25,762 bases of DNA from ARS98 sp030744725 (lineage in GTDB: Bacteria > Planctomycetota > Planctomycetia > Pirellulales > Pirellulaceae): NCBI GenBank assembly GCA_030744725.1, contig JASLPZ010000054.1, positions 1-25,762 on the forward strand, read 5' to 3'. Every line of letters begins with the position of its first letter. The first letter of the stretch is position 1. The notes beneath the pieces are model-generated. The model made no database searches and had not been told where the DNA came from. It saw only the letters and a list, made by a program, of their open reading frames with translations. Position numbers and translations under genes: made by a program. Positions 14,970 to 23,064 of the stretch are shown here, piece after piece.

Positions 14970-15803
14970 ATGAATACCCGTTCGCCAGACTTCCGTTCTC
15001 GTCGCACGTGGTGGCTAAGCTGTCTCGGGCTTGCTGCTGCCGTCTTGTGTTCGTCGGCCCAGGCAGATGAAGACCGCAATGAGCTGCGGGTGCTCTGCTA
15101 CAACATCCACTACGGTCAAGGCAACGACGGACGTTACGATGTTCAGCGGCTGGCGACTGTGATCAACAACGCAAAGCCAGATCTCGTCGCGCTGCAAGAA
15201 GTGGATGTGGGCGTGAAGCGATCAAATCGTGTCCACCAGATTCGAAGGTTGGCAGAATTGACCGGTATGAGGGCGCGTTTCGGACCGACACAGCATTACG
15301 AAGGCGGGCTGTTTGGCAACGCCGTGCTGACACACTTGCCGATCCTGGACGTAGTCATCCATCCACTCCCCTACACAGAAAGCACGCCCCAGCGCATCAC
15401 GTATCCGCGTGGGGCAATCGCCGTCACGCTTCGTGGCCGCGATGGCGAGCCGCTTCGGTTTATTAGCACCCACTTCCAACACAATGTCGCGGAAGACCGA
15501 CTTGCCGAAGCCAAGACCATCAATGCATTGTTTTCCCAGGACGATGACATGCCGACAATCCTGGCAGGCGACATGAATTCCAAACCCAACTCCGATCCGA
15601 TTCAGTTACTACTGAAACACTGGTCCAACGCAACTGACGAACCAGCCTCCCCGACGGCGCCCGCCACGCAACCGACATCGCGGATCGACTACATCTTCTA
15701 CCGACCCGCTGGCAGGTTGCGAGTCAGCCTGGCAATGGTCATCGACGAGAGGATGGCATCCGACCATCGCCCCGTACTCGCCGTCTTCGAGTTGCAGCGC
15801 TAA
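14970..15803 (+). CDS. Secreted endonuclease/exonuclease/phosphatase family protein
   Basis: Exported metal-dependent phosphodiesterase-fold hydrolase, 277 aa. The ATG at 14970 follows GAGG by 5 nt and gives a Sec signal peptide (WWLSCLGLAAAVLCSSAQA); an in-frame start at 14931 would add 13 residues. Family motifs appear in order: YNIHYG (Asn, metal site), DLVALQEVD (Glu), STHFQHN (His), LAGDMNSKP (Asp and Asn), IDYIFYR, and the terminal SDHRPV (Asp-His). All catalytic positions are intact. Relatives act on DNA, sphingolipids, inositol phosphates or other phosphodiesters; the substrate here is unknown. The gene follows cobQ on the same strand after 60 bp. Confidence 0.92.
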   Translation: MNTRSPDFRSRRTWWLSCLGLAAAVLCSSAQADEDRNELRVLCYNIHYGQGNDGRYDVQRLATVINNAKPDLVALQEVDVGVKRSNRVHQIRRLAELTGMRARFGPTQHYEGGLFGNAVLTHLPILDVVIHPLPYTESTPQRITYPRGAIAVTLRGRDGEPLRFISTHFQHNVAEDRLAEAKTINALFSQDDDMPTILAGDMNSKPNSDPIQLLLKHWSNATDEPASPTAPATQPTSRIDYIFYRPAGRLRVSLAMVIDERMASDHRPVLAVFELQR

Positions 15804-15817
15804 GGATCACCAAATGA

Positions 15818-16180
15818 ACATTCAAGAGTTATGATGCCGTCGACAAGATTGACGGCGTTAGCTGCCGTCCTGATTTCGCAGTGCTGATCTACCCCGCATA
15901 TCTGATTGACGGTGATGAACTGGCCCCCGAAATTCGAGTCACTGCGGATACACCACAGACGTTTTTTGCTCACGCCAGTGACGACGGCATCAGCTCAGAA
16001 AACAGCATCGCAATGTATCTGGCTTTGAAGAAGGCAAAAGTGCCAGCAGAACTTCACCTCTACGCCAGTGGCGGACACGGTTTCGGGTTACGGCCGACCG
16101 AACATCCTGCCTCGACTTGGCCGAAGCGTTGTGAACAATGGATGCGAAGTCGACAGCTACTTGAGGCACCAAACGGCTGA
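15818..16180 (+). pseudogene. 5'-truncated alpha/beta hydrolase (BD-FAE/esterase type) remnant
   Basis: An open frame bounded upstream by a stop at 15815-15817 encodes the C-terminal third of a planctomycete alpha/beta hydrolase. It begins SYDAVDKIDGVSCRPDFAVL, then IYPAYLIDG, then DTPQTFFAHASDDGISSENS (with the catalytic Asp) and ASGGHGFGLRP (with the catalytic His), and ends STWPKRCEQWM. The oxyanion region and nucleophilic Ser motif (GxSxG), normally 100-200 residues earlier, are absent; upstream DNA belongs to the phosphatase-family gene. With no start signal and half the triad missing, it should be non-functional. Intact relatives are about 300 aa. It probably results from a deletion. 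Confidence 0.75.
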
Positions 16181-16248
16181 CTTGACTGGGCCTTCCCTGA
16201 GCCTGTCTCATCCATTTCTTTGTTCATCTGGTTGCACTTGGTTACTTA

Positions 16249-16656
16249 TTAGGATTTCTGCTGTCGCGTCTTGCCTTCCACCGTTTTGGCAAGGCGAGCA
16301 GCCTGGATCACACGCAGCTTGTGCGTGCCGCCGGCGATCTTTTCGTGCTCGTCGTGGGCCTCGAACTGGAACGAGATCAGTGGCCCGTCGGCGTAGATCA
16401 CTCGCGCACGACAAACGACCTGTGCTCCGAGGGGCGTCGCCGCCGTGTGCTCCACGTTGAGGACCACACCGACGGTGCTCTCGCCGGGCTCAAGCAGGGG
16501 TAACACGGCGTTGCGCGCCGCGTGCTCCAGAAACCATATCAACCAGGGTGTGCACAGGATCTGGGGCATCCCGTCATGAGCGAAGTCGATCAAGTGCTGC
16601 TCGCTAACAACGAACCGCTCCTCGCCGACCGTGCCAGTTCTTGCGACGCCTTTCAT
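16249..16656 (-). CDS. FlK-like hotdog thioesterase
   Basis: Cytoplasmic hotdog-fold acyl-CoA thioesterase related to fluoroacetyl-CoA thioesterase FlK. The protein has 135 aa. The three FlK catalytic residues (Thr42, Glu50, His76 from memory of that family) match Thr36, Glu44 and His70 with identical spacing. The surrounding blocks EPGEST, HTAATPLGAQV and AHDEHEKIAGGTHK are also shared in pattern. It probably cleaves a small acyl-CoA; fluoroacetyl-CoA specificity is not implied. A GAAGGAAGG stretch precedes the ATG at 16656. The hydratase gene ends 45 bp upstream on the same strand, so it is likely the last gene of the TetR-controlled operon. Confidence 0.85.
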   Translation of the reverse strand: MKGVARTGTVGEERFVVSEQHLIDFAHDGMPQILCTPWLIWFLEHAARNAVLPLLEPGESTVGVVLNVEHTAATPLGAQVVCRARVIYADGPLISFQFEAHDEHEKIAGGTHKLRVIQAARLAKTVEGKTRQQKS

Positions 16657-16701
16657 GCCTCAACCTTCCTTCACAGCAGTCTCTATTGAAACTGGATTGA
16701 T

Positions 16702-17496
16702 TCATGTATCAAATTCAACTTCCACGCTACCAAATGGCGGGGCGTCAACCCGGATGTGACAGTCCTCGCGAACCGGAATCAAACTTGGGATCGATCCGGT
16801 CAGGATAATCTGGCCCGCGCTGAGACGATCGCCACGATCCCGTACCATTTCCATCAGCCATTTGAGCGATGATTGAATCGTCTGTATCAACGAGACGCCC
16901 TTGCATTCATCGAGCAACCGATCATCAGCAAAGATCGCCAGCGACGGCTCGTCAAGCGATTCACCAGAAATGATGCCACATCCTGCAACAAACCCGGCGT
17001 GAAGCGCGTTATGAGCGATCAGTTCCCCCGCCGATGGCCGTTCACCTCGCATCACGTGATTGTGCAATTCGATCACGGGAAACACGCGAGCCACACACGC
17101 GGGAATCTCGAACCCGGAATAATCTTTCTCCGTCGGTGTGTGCGATAGCTCCACCGCTAACTCACCCTCGATCGCAAGGTTCGCGTATCCCTTACGCGAC
17201 AGCGCAGCGCCCGACGGGTGTAGTTCTGAGTCGTACAGCCGACCGGTGACGCAATGATCGATCCCCAGCTGGTCCCGGATTCTCGGCGACGTGCAACCGA
17301 CCTTGTAACCGATAATCCGCTCTCCCCGATCGTGACGCAATTGCGCCACAGCCGATTGAAGTTCATACCCCCCCGCCACGTCCAGCACGACACCCTCGGC
17401 AAACACCGAGCCGGGTTGGCGCGCGTCATAATCAGCGAGTTGACGAGACGCCCACCGCCGGATCCGTGATGTGACAGAGGCTGGGGATTGATTCAT
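16702..17496 (-). CDS. 2-keto-4-pentenoate hydratase/decarboxylase-like (MhpD family)
   Basis: Member of the fumarylacetoacetase-related 2-hydroxypenta-2,4-dienoate hydratase or 4-oxalocrotonate decarboxylase family, 264 aa, the normal length. These enzymes use a divalent metal to hydrate or decarboxylate ring-cleavage products of aromatic compounds. The substrate-binding motif IGYKVGCTS and the metal-ligand pattern ExE (AIEGELAVEL) plus FPVIELHN are visible and match those of MhpD in arrangement. The start ATG overlaps the stop of the TetR gene as ATGA, so translation is probably coupled. No ring-cleavage dioxygenase or aldolase of the classical meta pathway is present in the window, so the substrate may be something else. 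Confidence 0.88.
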   Translation of the reverse strand: MNQSPASVTSRIRRWASRQLADYDARQPGSVFAEGVVLDVAGGYELQSAVAQLRHDRGERIIGYKVGCTSPRIRDQLGIDHCVTGRLYDSELHPSGAALSRKGYANLAIEGELAVELSHTPTEKDYSGFEIPACVARVFPVIELHNHVMRGERPSAGELIAHNALHAGFVAGCGIISGESLDEPSLAIFADDRLLDECKGVSLIQTIQSSLKWLMEMVRDRGDRLSAGQIILTGSIPSLIPVREDCHIRVDAPPFGSVEVEFDT

Positions 17497-18137
17497 CGGC
17501 TCATCGCGTCCGTGGTTTGAAAGGACCGCTTGAGGTCTTGCTTCAGATGATGCACCTGACGCTCGATGACGTTTACATCGCGATAGGTCCGGGTGAGCAT
17601 GATCGCACCTTCGATCACGCTGACGATGTACCGAGCCATCTCACGAGTGTCCTGATCACCCGACATACCGCAATTCGCCGCAGCCTCGTCCAGGTGAACT
17701 TGAAATTCCAAAGCCATCTCATCGAAACACTCTCCCAGCCGTTTGCGAAATGCGGGATGCGTGTCACTGAGGGCTGTGCTGAGATTCCCGATCAGGCAGC
17801 CTCCCTTTCGGTCGCGTCGCCGGACGACCATCTCGCACACGGCATCCAGACGCCGAAAAACCCGATCAAGCGGATCTTTGTCGCCATCGGCGGGCAGGTT
17901 TTTTTCGATCCGGTCCAACGCTCGGCATCGTTCTTCCATGTGGTGGTCGATCACCGCGAAACCCAGCTCTTCCTTACCTTTGAAATGATGGAAAAACGCG
18001 CCGCTGGTCACCTCGGCGGCTTTGATGATTTCGTCCAACTTGGTGTCGTGAAACCCTTTCAACGCAAACAATTGTGCTGCGTCACGCAGAACGCGATTGC
18101 GTGTCTTGATAGCGCGGGGCTGTTGCGGCGTTCTCAA
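17493..18137 (-). CDS. TetR/AcrR family transcriptional regulator
   Basis: One-component repressor-type regulator of 214 aa. The N-terminal helix-turn-helix reads TRNRVLRDAAQLFALKGF followed by TKLDEIIKAAEVTSGAFFHHF and KGKEELGFAVIDHH, the standard TetR DNA-binding block. The ligand domain is Cys-containing (CEMVV, GGCLIGNL, ANCGMSG). I chose a TTG start at 18137 because GGAGGG lies 4 nt upstream; an in-frame ATG at 18206 would include the ribosome-binding site and the proposed operator in the coding sequence. The gene overlaps the hydratase gene by 4 bp and probably autoregulates the TetR-hydratase-thioesterase operon. The effector is unknown; it is likely a substrate or product of those enzymes. 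Confidence 0.88.
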   Translation of the reverse strand: MRTPQQPRAIKTRNRVLRDAAQLFALKGFHDTKLDEIIKAAEVTSGAFFHHFKGKEELGFAVIDHHMEERCRALDRIEKNLPADGDKDPLDRVFRRLDAVCEMVVRRRDRKGGCLIGNLSTALSDTHPAFRKRLGECFDEMALEFQVHLDEAAANCGMSGDQDTREMARYIVSVIEGAIMLTRTYRDVNVIERQVHHLKQDLKRSFQTTDAMSR

Positions 18138-18153
18138 ATGACCCTCCAACAAA

Positions 18154-18171
18154 ATACCGAGTACTTGGTAT
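18154..18171. promoter_or_regulatory. Candidate TetR operator
   Basis: An 18-bp near-palindrome, ATACCGAGTACTTGGTAT, with only one symmetric pair of positions broken. It lies 17 bp upstream of the TTG start of the TetR gene, in the 90-bp gap that also separates it from the beta-lactamase-like gene. Size, symmetry and position suit a TetR-family binding site. The -35 and -10 elements could not be assigned with confidence. Confidence 0.6.
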
Positions 18172-18227
18172 GTTTCTGTTCTAGTCACATGGACTCTGGG
18201 GTGCAAATGGTAAACGGAGAACCGTCA

Positions 18228-19388
18228 TCATCGGTCGACTTCCCTTGAACTCACCCACTCTTGCAGCTTTTCACCGATTTCACGGTTCCGGCGACCGGTG
18301 TAGTTGACGACACCGAAACGCTCGGCTTGAAAATCGACTGCGATGTGACTGAACGACCCGAACAGCGCGCCGCCGTGCGAAACTGATTGCACGTTACCAG
18401 TCTTCGCATCGATGGATACGAACAATCCGAATCCGTACCCGCCGCCCGGCCGCGGCGAATGCAACTTGGTCATCTCCTTCCATTCCGTCAGCGAGAGGAC
18501 TTCCTGACCCTTCGCATTTCCCTTCTGTAGCAGCATCCGGGCGAACTCGGCCGCCTCACGGGCTGGGGCGTAGATACTCCCGCCGACAAGCGCAAGCTTG
18601 TGCTGCTTCCTCAGAAGATGCGGCGTCAGTTCGACGACCGACAGTTTACCGTCTTGCATTGCGTGGCCCGTCGCGACGTTGTCATCGTCCACCGGTGGGA
18701 AATAGGTGGTCCTCGACAGTTTGAGTGGCTGGCAGACGCGCACGGCAAGCAGCTCATCGAACGGCTTGCCAGCCGCTACCTCGGCAACTCGACCCAGAAC
18801 ACAGTAGCCCGCTCCGCTGTATGCAGATTCTTCACCTGGTTCGACGCTCAGCGGCTCGGCAGCGATGCCCTTAACCGAGTCCACCAGTGAAAGTCTGAAG
18901 TCGCGGATCCATCGTGTCTGTTTCTTCGTCATGCGGTTACGTTGCGAGTAGATTCCGGCCCGATGACAGAGCAACTCCCGCAGGGTCGGCGCGCGGCTCG
19001 CGTTACCGCCTTCAGCCAGTTTGGGAGCGGCGAATCCTCCCAGCCATCGATCGATCGGCGCGTCGAGATCGATGGTCTTTTCCGACGCTAGCGACACGAT
19101 GACCGCGCCGGCGAACATCTTCGAACAGGAACCGATGCAGAATCGCGTGTCGTCGTCGACCGGTTCAAGACCCATGACGTCGCGAACGCCGAAACTCCTC
19201 GTCACAAGGTGCGAATCAGACTCGCCGACAACAACCTGCGCCCCCGCCACGGATCCATCCTTGATCAGCTGGTCGATCAAGGCGTAAACGCGCGTCGCTT
19301 CCGGCTCGGCCGATCTTGCGTCCGTAACCGAGACCATCGTGACAAGGAAGCCAACAACAATTGCGATGACAGGCGAGTGCTTGATCAT
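18228..19388 (-). CDS. Exported serine beta-lactamase-like hydrolase (class C/penicillin-binding type)
   Basis: Serine hydrolase of the beta-lactamase/transpeptidase-like fold, 386 aa, with a Sec signal peptide (SPVIAIVVGFLVTMVSVTDA). The nucleophile motif SxxK is SCSK, Ser87 to Lys90. The second motif, usually YxN, reads YSG in AYSGAGYCVLG, so the Asn is missing. The third motif (KTG/HxG type) is SHGGALFG. The pattern suits the broad AmpC/EstB/D-Ala carboxypeptidase-like group that in planctomycetes often hydrolyses esters or peptides; antibiotic resistance should not be assumed. The ATG at 19388 has no strong ribosome-binding site. It is upstream of and parallel to the TetR operon, 90 bp away. 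Confidence 0.9.
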   Translation of the reverse strand: MIKHSPVIAIVVGFLVTMVSVTDARSAEPEATRVYALIDQLIKDGSVAGAQVVVGESDSHLVTRSFGVRDVMGLEPVDDDTRFCIGSCSKMFAGAVIVSLASEKTIDLDAPIDRWLGGFAAPKLAEGGNASRAPTLRELLCHRAGIYSQRNRMTKKQTRWIRDFRLSLVDSVKGIAAEPLSVEPGEESAYSGAGYCVLGRVAEVAAGKPFDELLAVRVCQPLKLSRTTYFPPVDDDNVATGHAMQDGKLSVVELTPHLLRKQHKLALVGGSIYAPAREAAEFARMLLQKGNAKGQEVLSLTEWKEMTKLHSPRPGGGYGFGLFVSIDAKTGNVQSVSHGGALFGSFSHIAVDFQAERFGVVNYTGRRNREIGEKLQEWVSSREVDR

Positions 19389-19846
19389 AGACGACTATCC
19401 GATTCAACAGGAATACGTCGGCAGACCAGACCGAGAGGCGGTCGATTCGATAACGACGCGGTCGCAAACAACATTTACTTCGATCAGCGAGGCTACCCGC
19501 TCGCCAGCCAAACCGCAAGCAGGATTCAGTCACATGAAATGTGGCCCGCGTCATGCTCTCACCGCGAAGCAGGGTGAACGGGCGTCAGCTTTGCATGTAT
19601 TCTAACTTCCTGGCCGTCGAACGAGACTTGGACGACCCTACCCACTGGAAGCAGCTGACGATGCGGCACACCAACGCGCAACACCCCAAACGGGACGGGG
19701 GGATGCACGGCTCTCGTGTGTCCAGTGCTTTGTGCTGACAACATTGCTGAGGGGACAAGGTGTTGTAAGATATCTCAATTGGCCGGTGTGATTGGCCTGC
19801 TCCGCTCGCGCATCGTACTGTTTTTCCAAGCCGAGGATGGAATTCC
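19389..19846. other. Divergent spacer, nothing identified
   Basis: About 460 bp between the divergent beta-lactamase-like and AlkD-like genes. Overlapping open frames exist on both strands but none has a start signal or recognisable product. No hairpin or repeat stood out. GAGG at 19833-19836 serves the AlkD-like gene. Confidence 0.5.
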
Positions 19847-20545
19847 ATGAACATGACAAAGACCCAGGTTATCGCACTGCTAAAAGAGAACCGAAACGAA
19901 CGTGGCATCGCGCACTGGAAGAAAAAACCACGTAAACTCAAGAGCTTTGGCATCGGCCTGACGCAGTTGCGCAAGCTGGCCAAGCAGATCGGCCGAGACC
20001 ACAGGCTTGCACAGCGCCTCTGGAAGAGCGACATCTACGATGCAAAGATCATCGGCCTGTTGATCGACGATCCCAAACAACTCTCGCGCGAGCAAGCGGA
20101 GGAGCAGGTCGAAGGGCTACAGAGCGGCATGTTCTCGCACGTGTTCGCCTCCTGCGGCGCTACGCTGGCCAAGACACCGTTCGCCTTTGAGCTTTCTCGC
20201 GACTGGATGGAAAGCAAAGACGACATGCGCCGCCGGTGCGGTTACACGCTGTTATACGAGCTCTCCAAGAAGAACCCTAAAGGCATGGACGATGCCTATC
20301 TCCTGGGACGCATCGATCACATCGGACACGCGGTCCACGGCGAGGAAATGTGGGTCAGGGCGGCGATGGCCGGCGCGCTGATGGGGATCGGCAAGCGGAA
20401 CAAGAAGCTCAACAAGGCCGCCATTCGTGTTGCCAAGGCCATCGGCCCGATCGACATCGACTACGGGGATGACAACAGCTGCGAGCCTCTGAACGTGCTT
20501 AAGCACTTGACCAGCGACTATCTGAAGAAGAAGTTGGAGGGATAG
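19847..20545 (+). CDS. DNA alkylation repair (AlkD-like HEAT-repeat) family protein
   Basis: All-helical HEAT-like repeat protein of 232 aa, close to the AlkD length of about 235. The family N-terminal pattern is LRKLAKQIGRDHRLAQRLWKSDIYDAKIIGLLIDDP, here given in parts: LRKLAKQIGRD, LAQRLWKS and DAKIIGLLIDDP. DRRRCGY-type helices (DDMRRRCGYTLLYEL) follow, as do the later AKAIGPIDIDYGDDNSC segment and a Lys-rich C terminus. The Trp-Asp-x-x-Asp signature of bona fide AlkD glycosylases is not evident where expected (FSHVFASCG), so glycosylase activity is uncertain. Many planctomycete relatives share the fold without proven repair activity. GAGG at 19833-19836 precedes the ATG. The stop is 48 bp from the convergent membrane-protein gene. 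Confidence 0.82.
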   Translation: MNMTKTQVIALLKENRNERGIAHWKKKPRKLKSFGIGLTQLRKLAKQIGRDHRLAQRLWKSDIYDAKIIGLLIDDPKQLSREQAEEQVEGLQSGMFSHVFASCGATLAKTPFAFELSRDWMESKDDMRRRCGYTLLYELSKKNPKGMDDAYLLGRIDHIGHAVHGEEMWVRAAMAGALMGIGKRNKKLNKAAIRVAKAIGPIDIDYGDDNSCEPLNVLKHLTSDYLKKKLEG

Positions 20546-20593
20546 ATCTGGAGATTGTGGCGAATCTCGATTTCCAGGAAACAACTGGTCTTG

Positions 20594-21928
20594 TCAAGGA
20601 AGCGAAGGATCGGCTGGGGCGTCCGTCGGAGCAGGTTCTGGAGATTCTGTGACTTCGCTGCTTCTTGCGAGCGAGAGTATCTCCTCCAAGGACGTGCGAC
20701 GTTCGTCCGAGATTGGCACGGGGAATTCGGGGTCTTTGGTGTTGCCAATGATCCTCTCGATCTCGTACACATGAGCCTCTGCGATTTTCTGTCCAGAGCC
20801 AACCTCGTTCAACAATTCGACGTACAAGTTCAAGCTTGCCTGCTCCATTTCGTACAGATTTATCGTACGGTGTTGGACGTAAGTTGCCGTGTGCGACTGG
20901 GCGAGGATCTTCTCGATGTAGATCGATCGTACCCAAAGTGCGACGTCGACATTCTTTGTCGCCGCCAAGACGTCCCAGATGTCCGGTGTAGCTTCCCCGT
21001 AGCCAATTCGCGGCGGCGGGTCCCAATGTGGTGGAAAGTCCTCTGGGCCGCACTGCGACATGAAGGTCAACGCATCGGCAATCTGATTCTCCGCTAACGA
21101 TGTTTCGACTTTACGACGGTTGGCCTGTTGAGGCTGAGTCATCGGTAGGATCGCCGCCCAAACCAACAATGCAACAGAACTCAATGCCCACAGCGGCTTC
21201 GCGACAGAAAGCCGAGACTCAGCATTGACAGCATCGCGTTCCCAAGCCAGCGGTTCTCGTGGACGCCTAACACATATAAACAATGTGCCTATCAGCCAGA
21301 CTGGTGCCGACAATATGCAGAGCACGCGCAGCATGGTTGCAGTGTCAAGCAAGATGCGTTCGCTCTCGGTCAACCGGATTCCGCCCATGATGCTCAGGAT
21401 TGGGAGTGGCGTCATCTCAAGTACGATCCACATTAGTGCGTCGCCAAACAGCATGACAACAAAGAAAGTGGCGAACCAATGAGTGCGGTATAGAACACTG
21501 ATCACACGTGTGATCAACGTCACGCGCCAAACGGAGACAATCCCCAGAAGCCACAAGTTGGCTCGCACGGAATCAGCGGTGGACAGAAATCGCTCGACGG
21601 GGATTGCGTACAGCCAAGCCAGCGGAGCCGTCATCCAGAACAGCGGAAGGAAGATACCGTATCCCCGCCAGAACAGATTCCTCTTCCTTTGGCAACGAGC
21701 AATGCCTTCGATCAGAGAATACAGAATGAACGACAAGGCGAGCGAAGCGCCGAGCGGAATCAAGAGATACCACGGCTCGCTCCGCAGATCTTCGCCGTCG
21801 TACTCTCTCGCGAAGCCAGCCGACAGAACGAGGAGCAAGCTCAGCGGCAACGCGTATCGACTGTTGCTGATCCGAAGAATCGCGTCCCTGTCACCGAATA
21901 GAAAACGGACGAGCGTTTGAATTCTCAT
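20594..21928 (-). CDS. Polytopic membrane protein with soluble C-terminal domain, function unknown
   Basis: Unrecognised protein of 444 aa. About seven hydrophobic segments occupy the first 270 residues (for example LPLSLLLVLSAGFA, WYLLIPLGASLALSFILYSL, GIFLPLFWMTAPLAWLYAI, WFATFFVVMLFGDALMWIVL, VLCILSAPVWLIGTLFICV and LWALSSVALLVWAAILPM). A Cys/Arg-containing loop (EGIARCQRKRN) and a RRPREPLAWERDAV loop face one side. Residues 280-425 are soluble and helical, with FMSQCGPEDFPPHWDPPPR as a distinctive segment, and the C terminus is Pro/Ala/Glu-rich (SPEPAPTDAPADPSLP). An AGGAA lies only 2-3 nt before the ATG at 21928, so the start is moderately uncertain. It resembles planctomycete membrane proteins of unknown role; I do not assign one. 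Confidence 0.75.
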   Translation of the reverse strand: MRIQTLVRFLFGDRDAILRISNSRYALPLSLLLVLSAGFAREYDGEDLRSEPWYLLIPLGASLALSFILYSLIEGIARCQRKRNLFWRGYGIFLPLFWMTAPLAWLYAIPVERFLSTADSVRANLWLLGIVSVWRVTLITRVISVLYRTHWFATFFVVMLFGDALMWIVLEMTPLPILSIMGGIRLTESERILLDTATMLRVLCILSAPVWLIGTLFICVRRPREPLAWERDAVNAESRLSVAKPLWALSSVALLVWAAILPMTQPQQANRRKVETSLAENQIADALTFMSQCGPEDFPPHWDPPPRIGYGEATPDIWDVLAATKNVDVALWVRSIYIEKILAQSHTATYVQHRTINLYEMEQASLNLYVELLNEVGSGQKIAEAHVYEIERIIGNTKDPEFPVPISDERRTSLEEILSLARSSEVTESPEPAPTDAPADPSLP

Positions 21929-22327
21929 TTCCTGTTTGGACAGTTCAAAGTCTAGCTTCTGACATAGGTTCGATCAGGGCGGTCTTTACGTACATCTTCG
22001 TCCTGTGCGTTACACTTGCAATACTCATTTCGCCTTTTGGGCGTAGTTGGTTTGTTAAAATCGTCTCTTGATCAGTTCACCTCTGCAACCGAAATGAAGA
22101 GGGGGTGGCCGGGTCACTGTGAGCAATCTAGAAAGTACGTCACGATTGGCGCGTCGTCAAAACCTGACCTTGACCCGGCAGATCGAGGGTCCGACGCCTT
22201 CTCCCGTTCCCGGTTCTGTCCATTTTCGCCGTTCTGGCTGGACGACACTTAAAGGGCGAGCTAGGTTTCAGGCGTGATACCATTCAAACGAGGCAATCCT
22301 TCACGGATCGTCTGGAGAACAGTGACG
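21929..22327. other. Divergent spacer, nothing identified
   Basis: About 400 bp between the divergent membrane-protein and response-regulator genes. A 78-codon open frame at 22016-22252 lacks a start signal and a recognisable product, and is not called. No clear repeat, hairpin or promoter pair was found; promoters for both neighbours should lie here. Confidence 0.5.
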
Positions 22328-22744
22328 ATGAACTCCAGCTTCGAAAAAATCCTGGTTTTGGAAGACGATCTACCGTTCCAAAAAGTACTGAAGCACTGGC
22401 TTTCTAATGCGGGCTTCCAAGTCACGATCGCGGCAACTGCCGTCGACGCCCTGTACCGTGCTCGAAAGCAACAATTCGATCTTGTCATTTCGGACTACTG
22501 CTTGCCCGACTATCTGGGAACTGACTTCCTCAAACTCCTGCGAGAAATTCACAGCTACGAGTGTATTCCGGCCATTTTGGTAACTGCCAGGGCAGACGAA
22601 TTGGATAAACAATGGCTACGCCGTGAACTGAAGATATTAGTGCTTCCCAAGCCGTGTAACATGGCACTCTTGTGCGACACGGTTGGCAAGTGTCTTTCCA
22701 TAGCTCGCGGATCGGATTTGTCCGAGCTTTCCCATTTGGATTGA
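22328..22744 (+). CDS. Single-domain response regulator
   Basis: Cytoplasmic receiver-only protein of 138 aa. The acidic pocket is Glu12-Asp13-Asp14 (VLEDDLPF), the phospho-acceptor Asp56 sits in LVISDYCLPD, the switch residue is Thr86 (LVTARAD), and Lys108 is in VLPKPCN. All residues needed for phosphorylation are present. There is no DNA-binding or enzymatic output domain, so it may work in a phosphorelay or bind a partner. The ATG at 22328 was preferred over an in-frame start at 22274 because it gives the normal receiver N terminus and has GGAGA about 12 nt upstream. No histidine kinase is nearby, so it is an orphan. Confidence 0.92.
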   Translation: MNSSFEKILVLEDDLPFQKVLKHWLSNAGFQVTIAATAVDALYRARKQQFDLVISDYCLPDYLGTDFLKLLREIHSYECIPAILVTARADELDKQWLRRELKILVLPKPCNMALLCDTVGKCLSIARGSDLSELSHLD

Positions 22745-23064
22745 GTCTGGCGAGTAGGGGTTGGGTAACAGATTCTGCAGCCAACTACGTCGTCAATTCT
22801 GAGAGGCGTTATTAGCCAAGACTGCTATACACACTTCGTCACGTCGACTGACGTAGGTCCATGCGCTGGACGGCTGCGCGATTCGCAGAAGAGCGGTCTG
22901 CGCCGCGAATCAAAACTGCGACATCTAAGTAGGCGTCCCCCAGCTCGCAAATGGTGATTCAGTGCTGCCCCCCGGGAGCACCAAGAATCTCCTAGACAAT
23001 CCCTTCTGATTCGCTAAGTTGAGAGTGTTCTCCCGCCCCAGCCTCTCGCCCAGGAGTTGTTCTG
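22745..23064. other. Spacer, nothing identified
   Basis: About 320 bp between two co-directional genes, with no open frame of note. No T-rich hairpin was found after the response regulator. The last bases hold the ribosome-binding site of the next gene (CAGGAG at 23051-23056). Confidence 0.5.

Noticed and set aside
17517..18248. 243-codon open frame on the plus strand over the TetR gene
   Set aside because: Mirror of the TetR gene; the minus-strand frame has the helix-turn-helix, operator and operon overlap.
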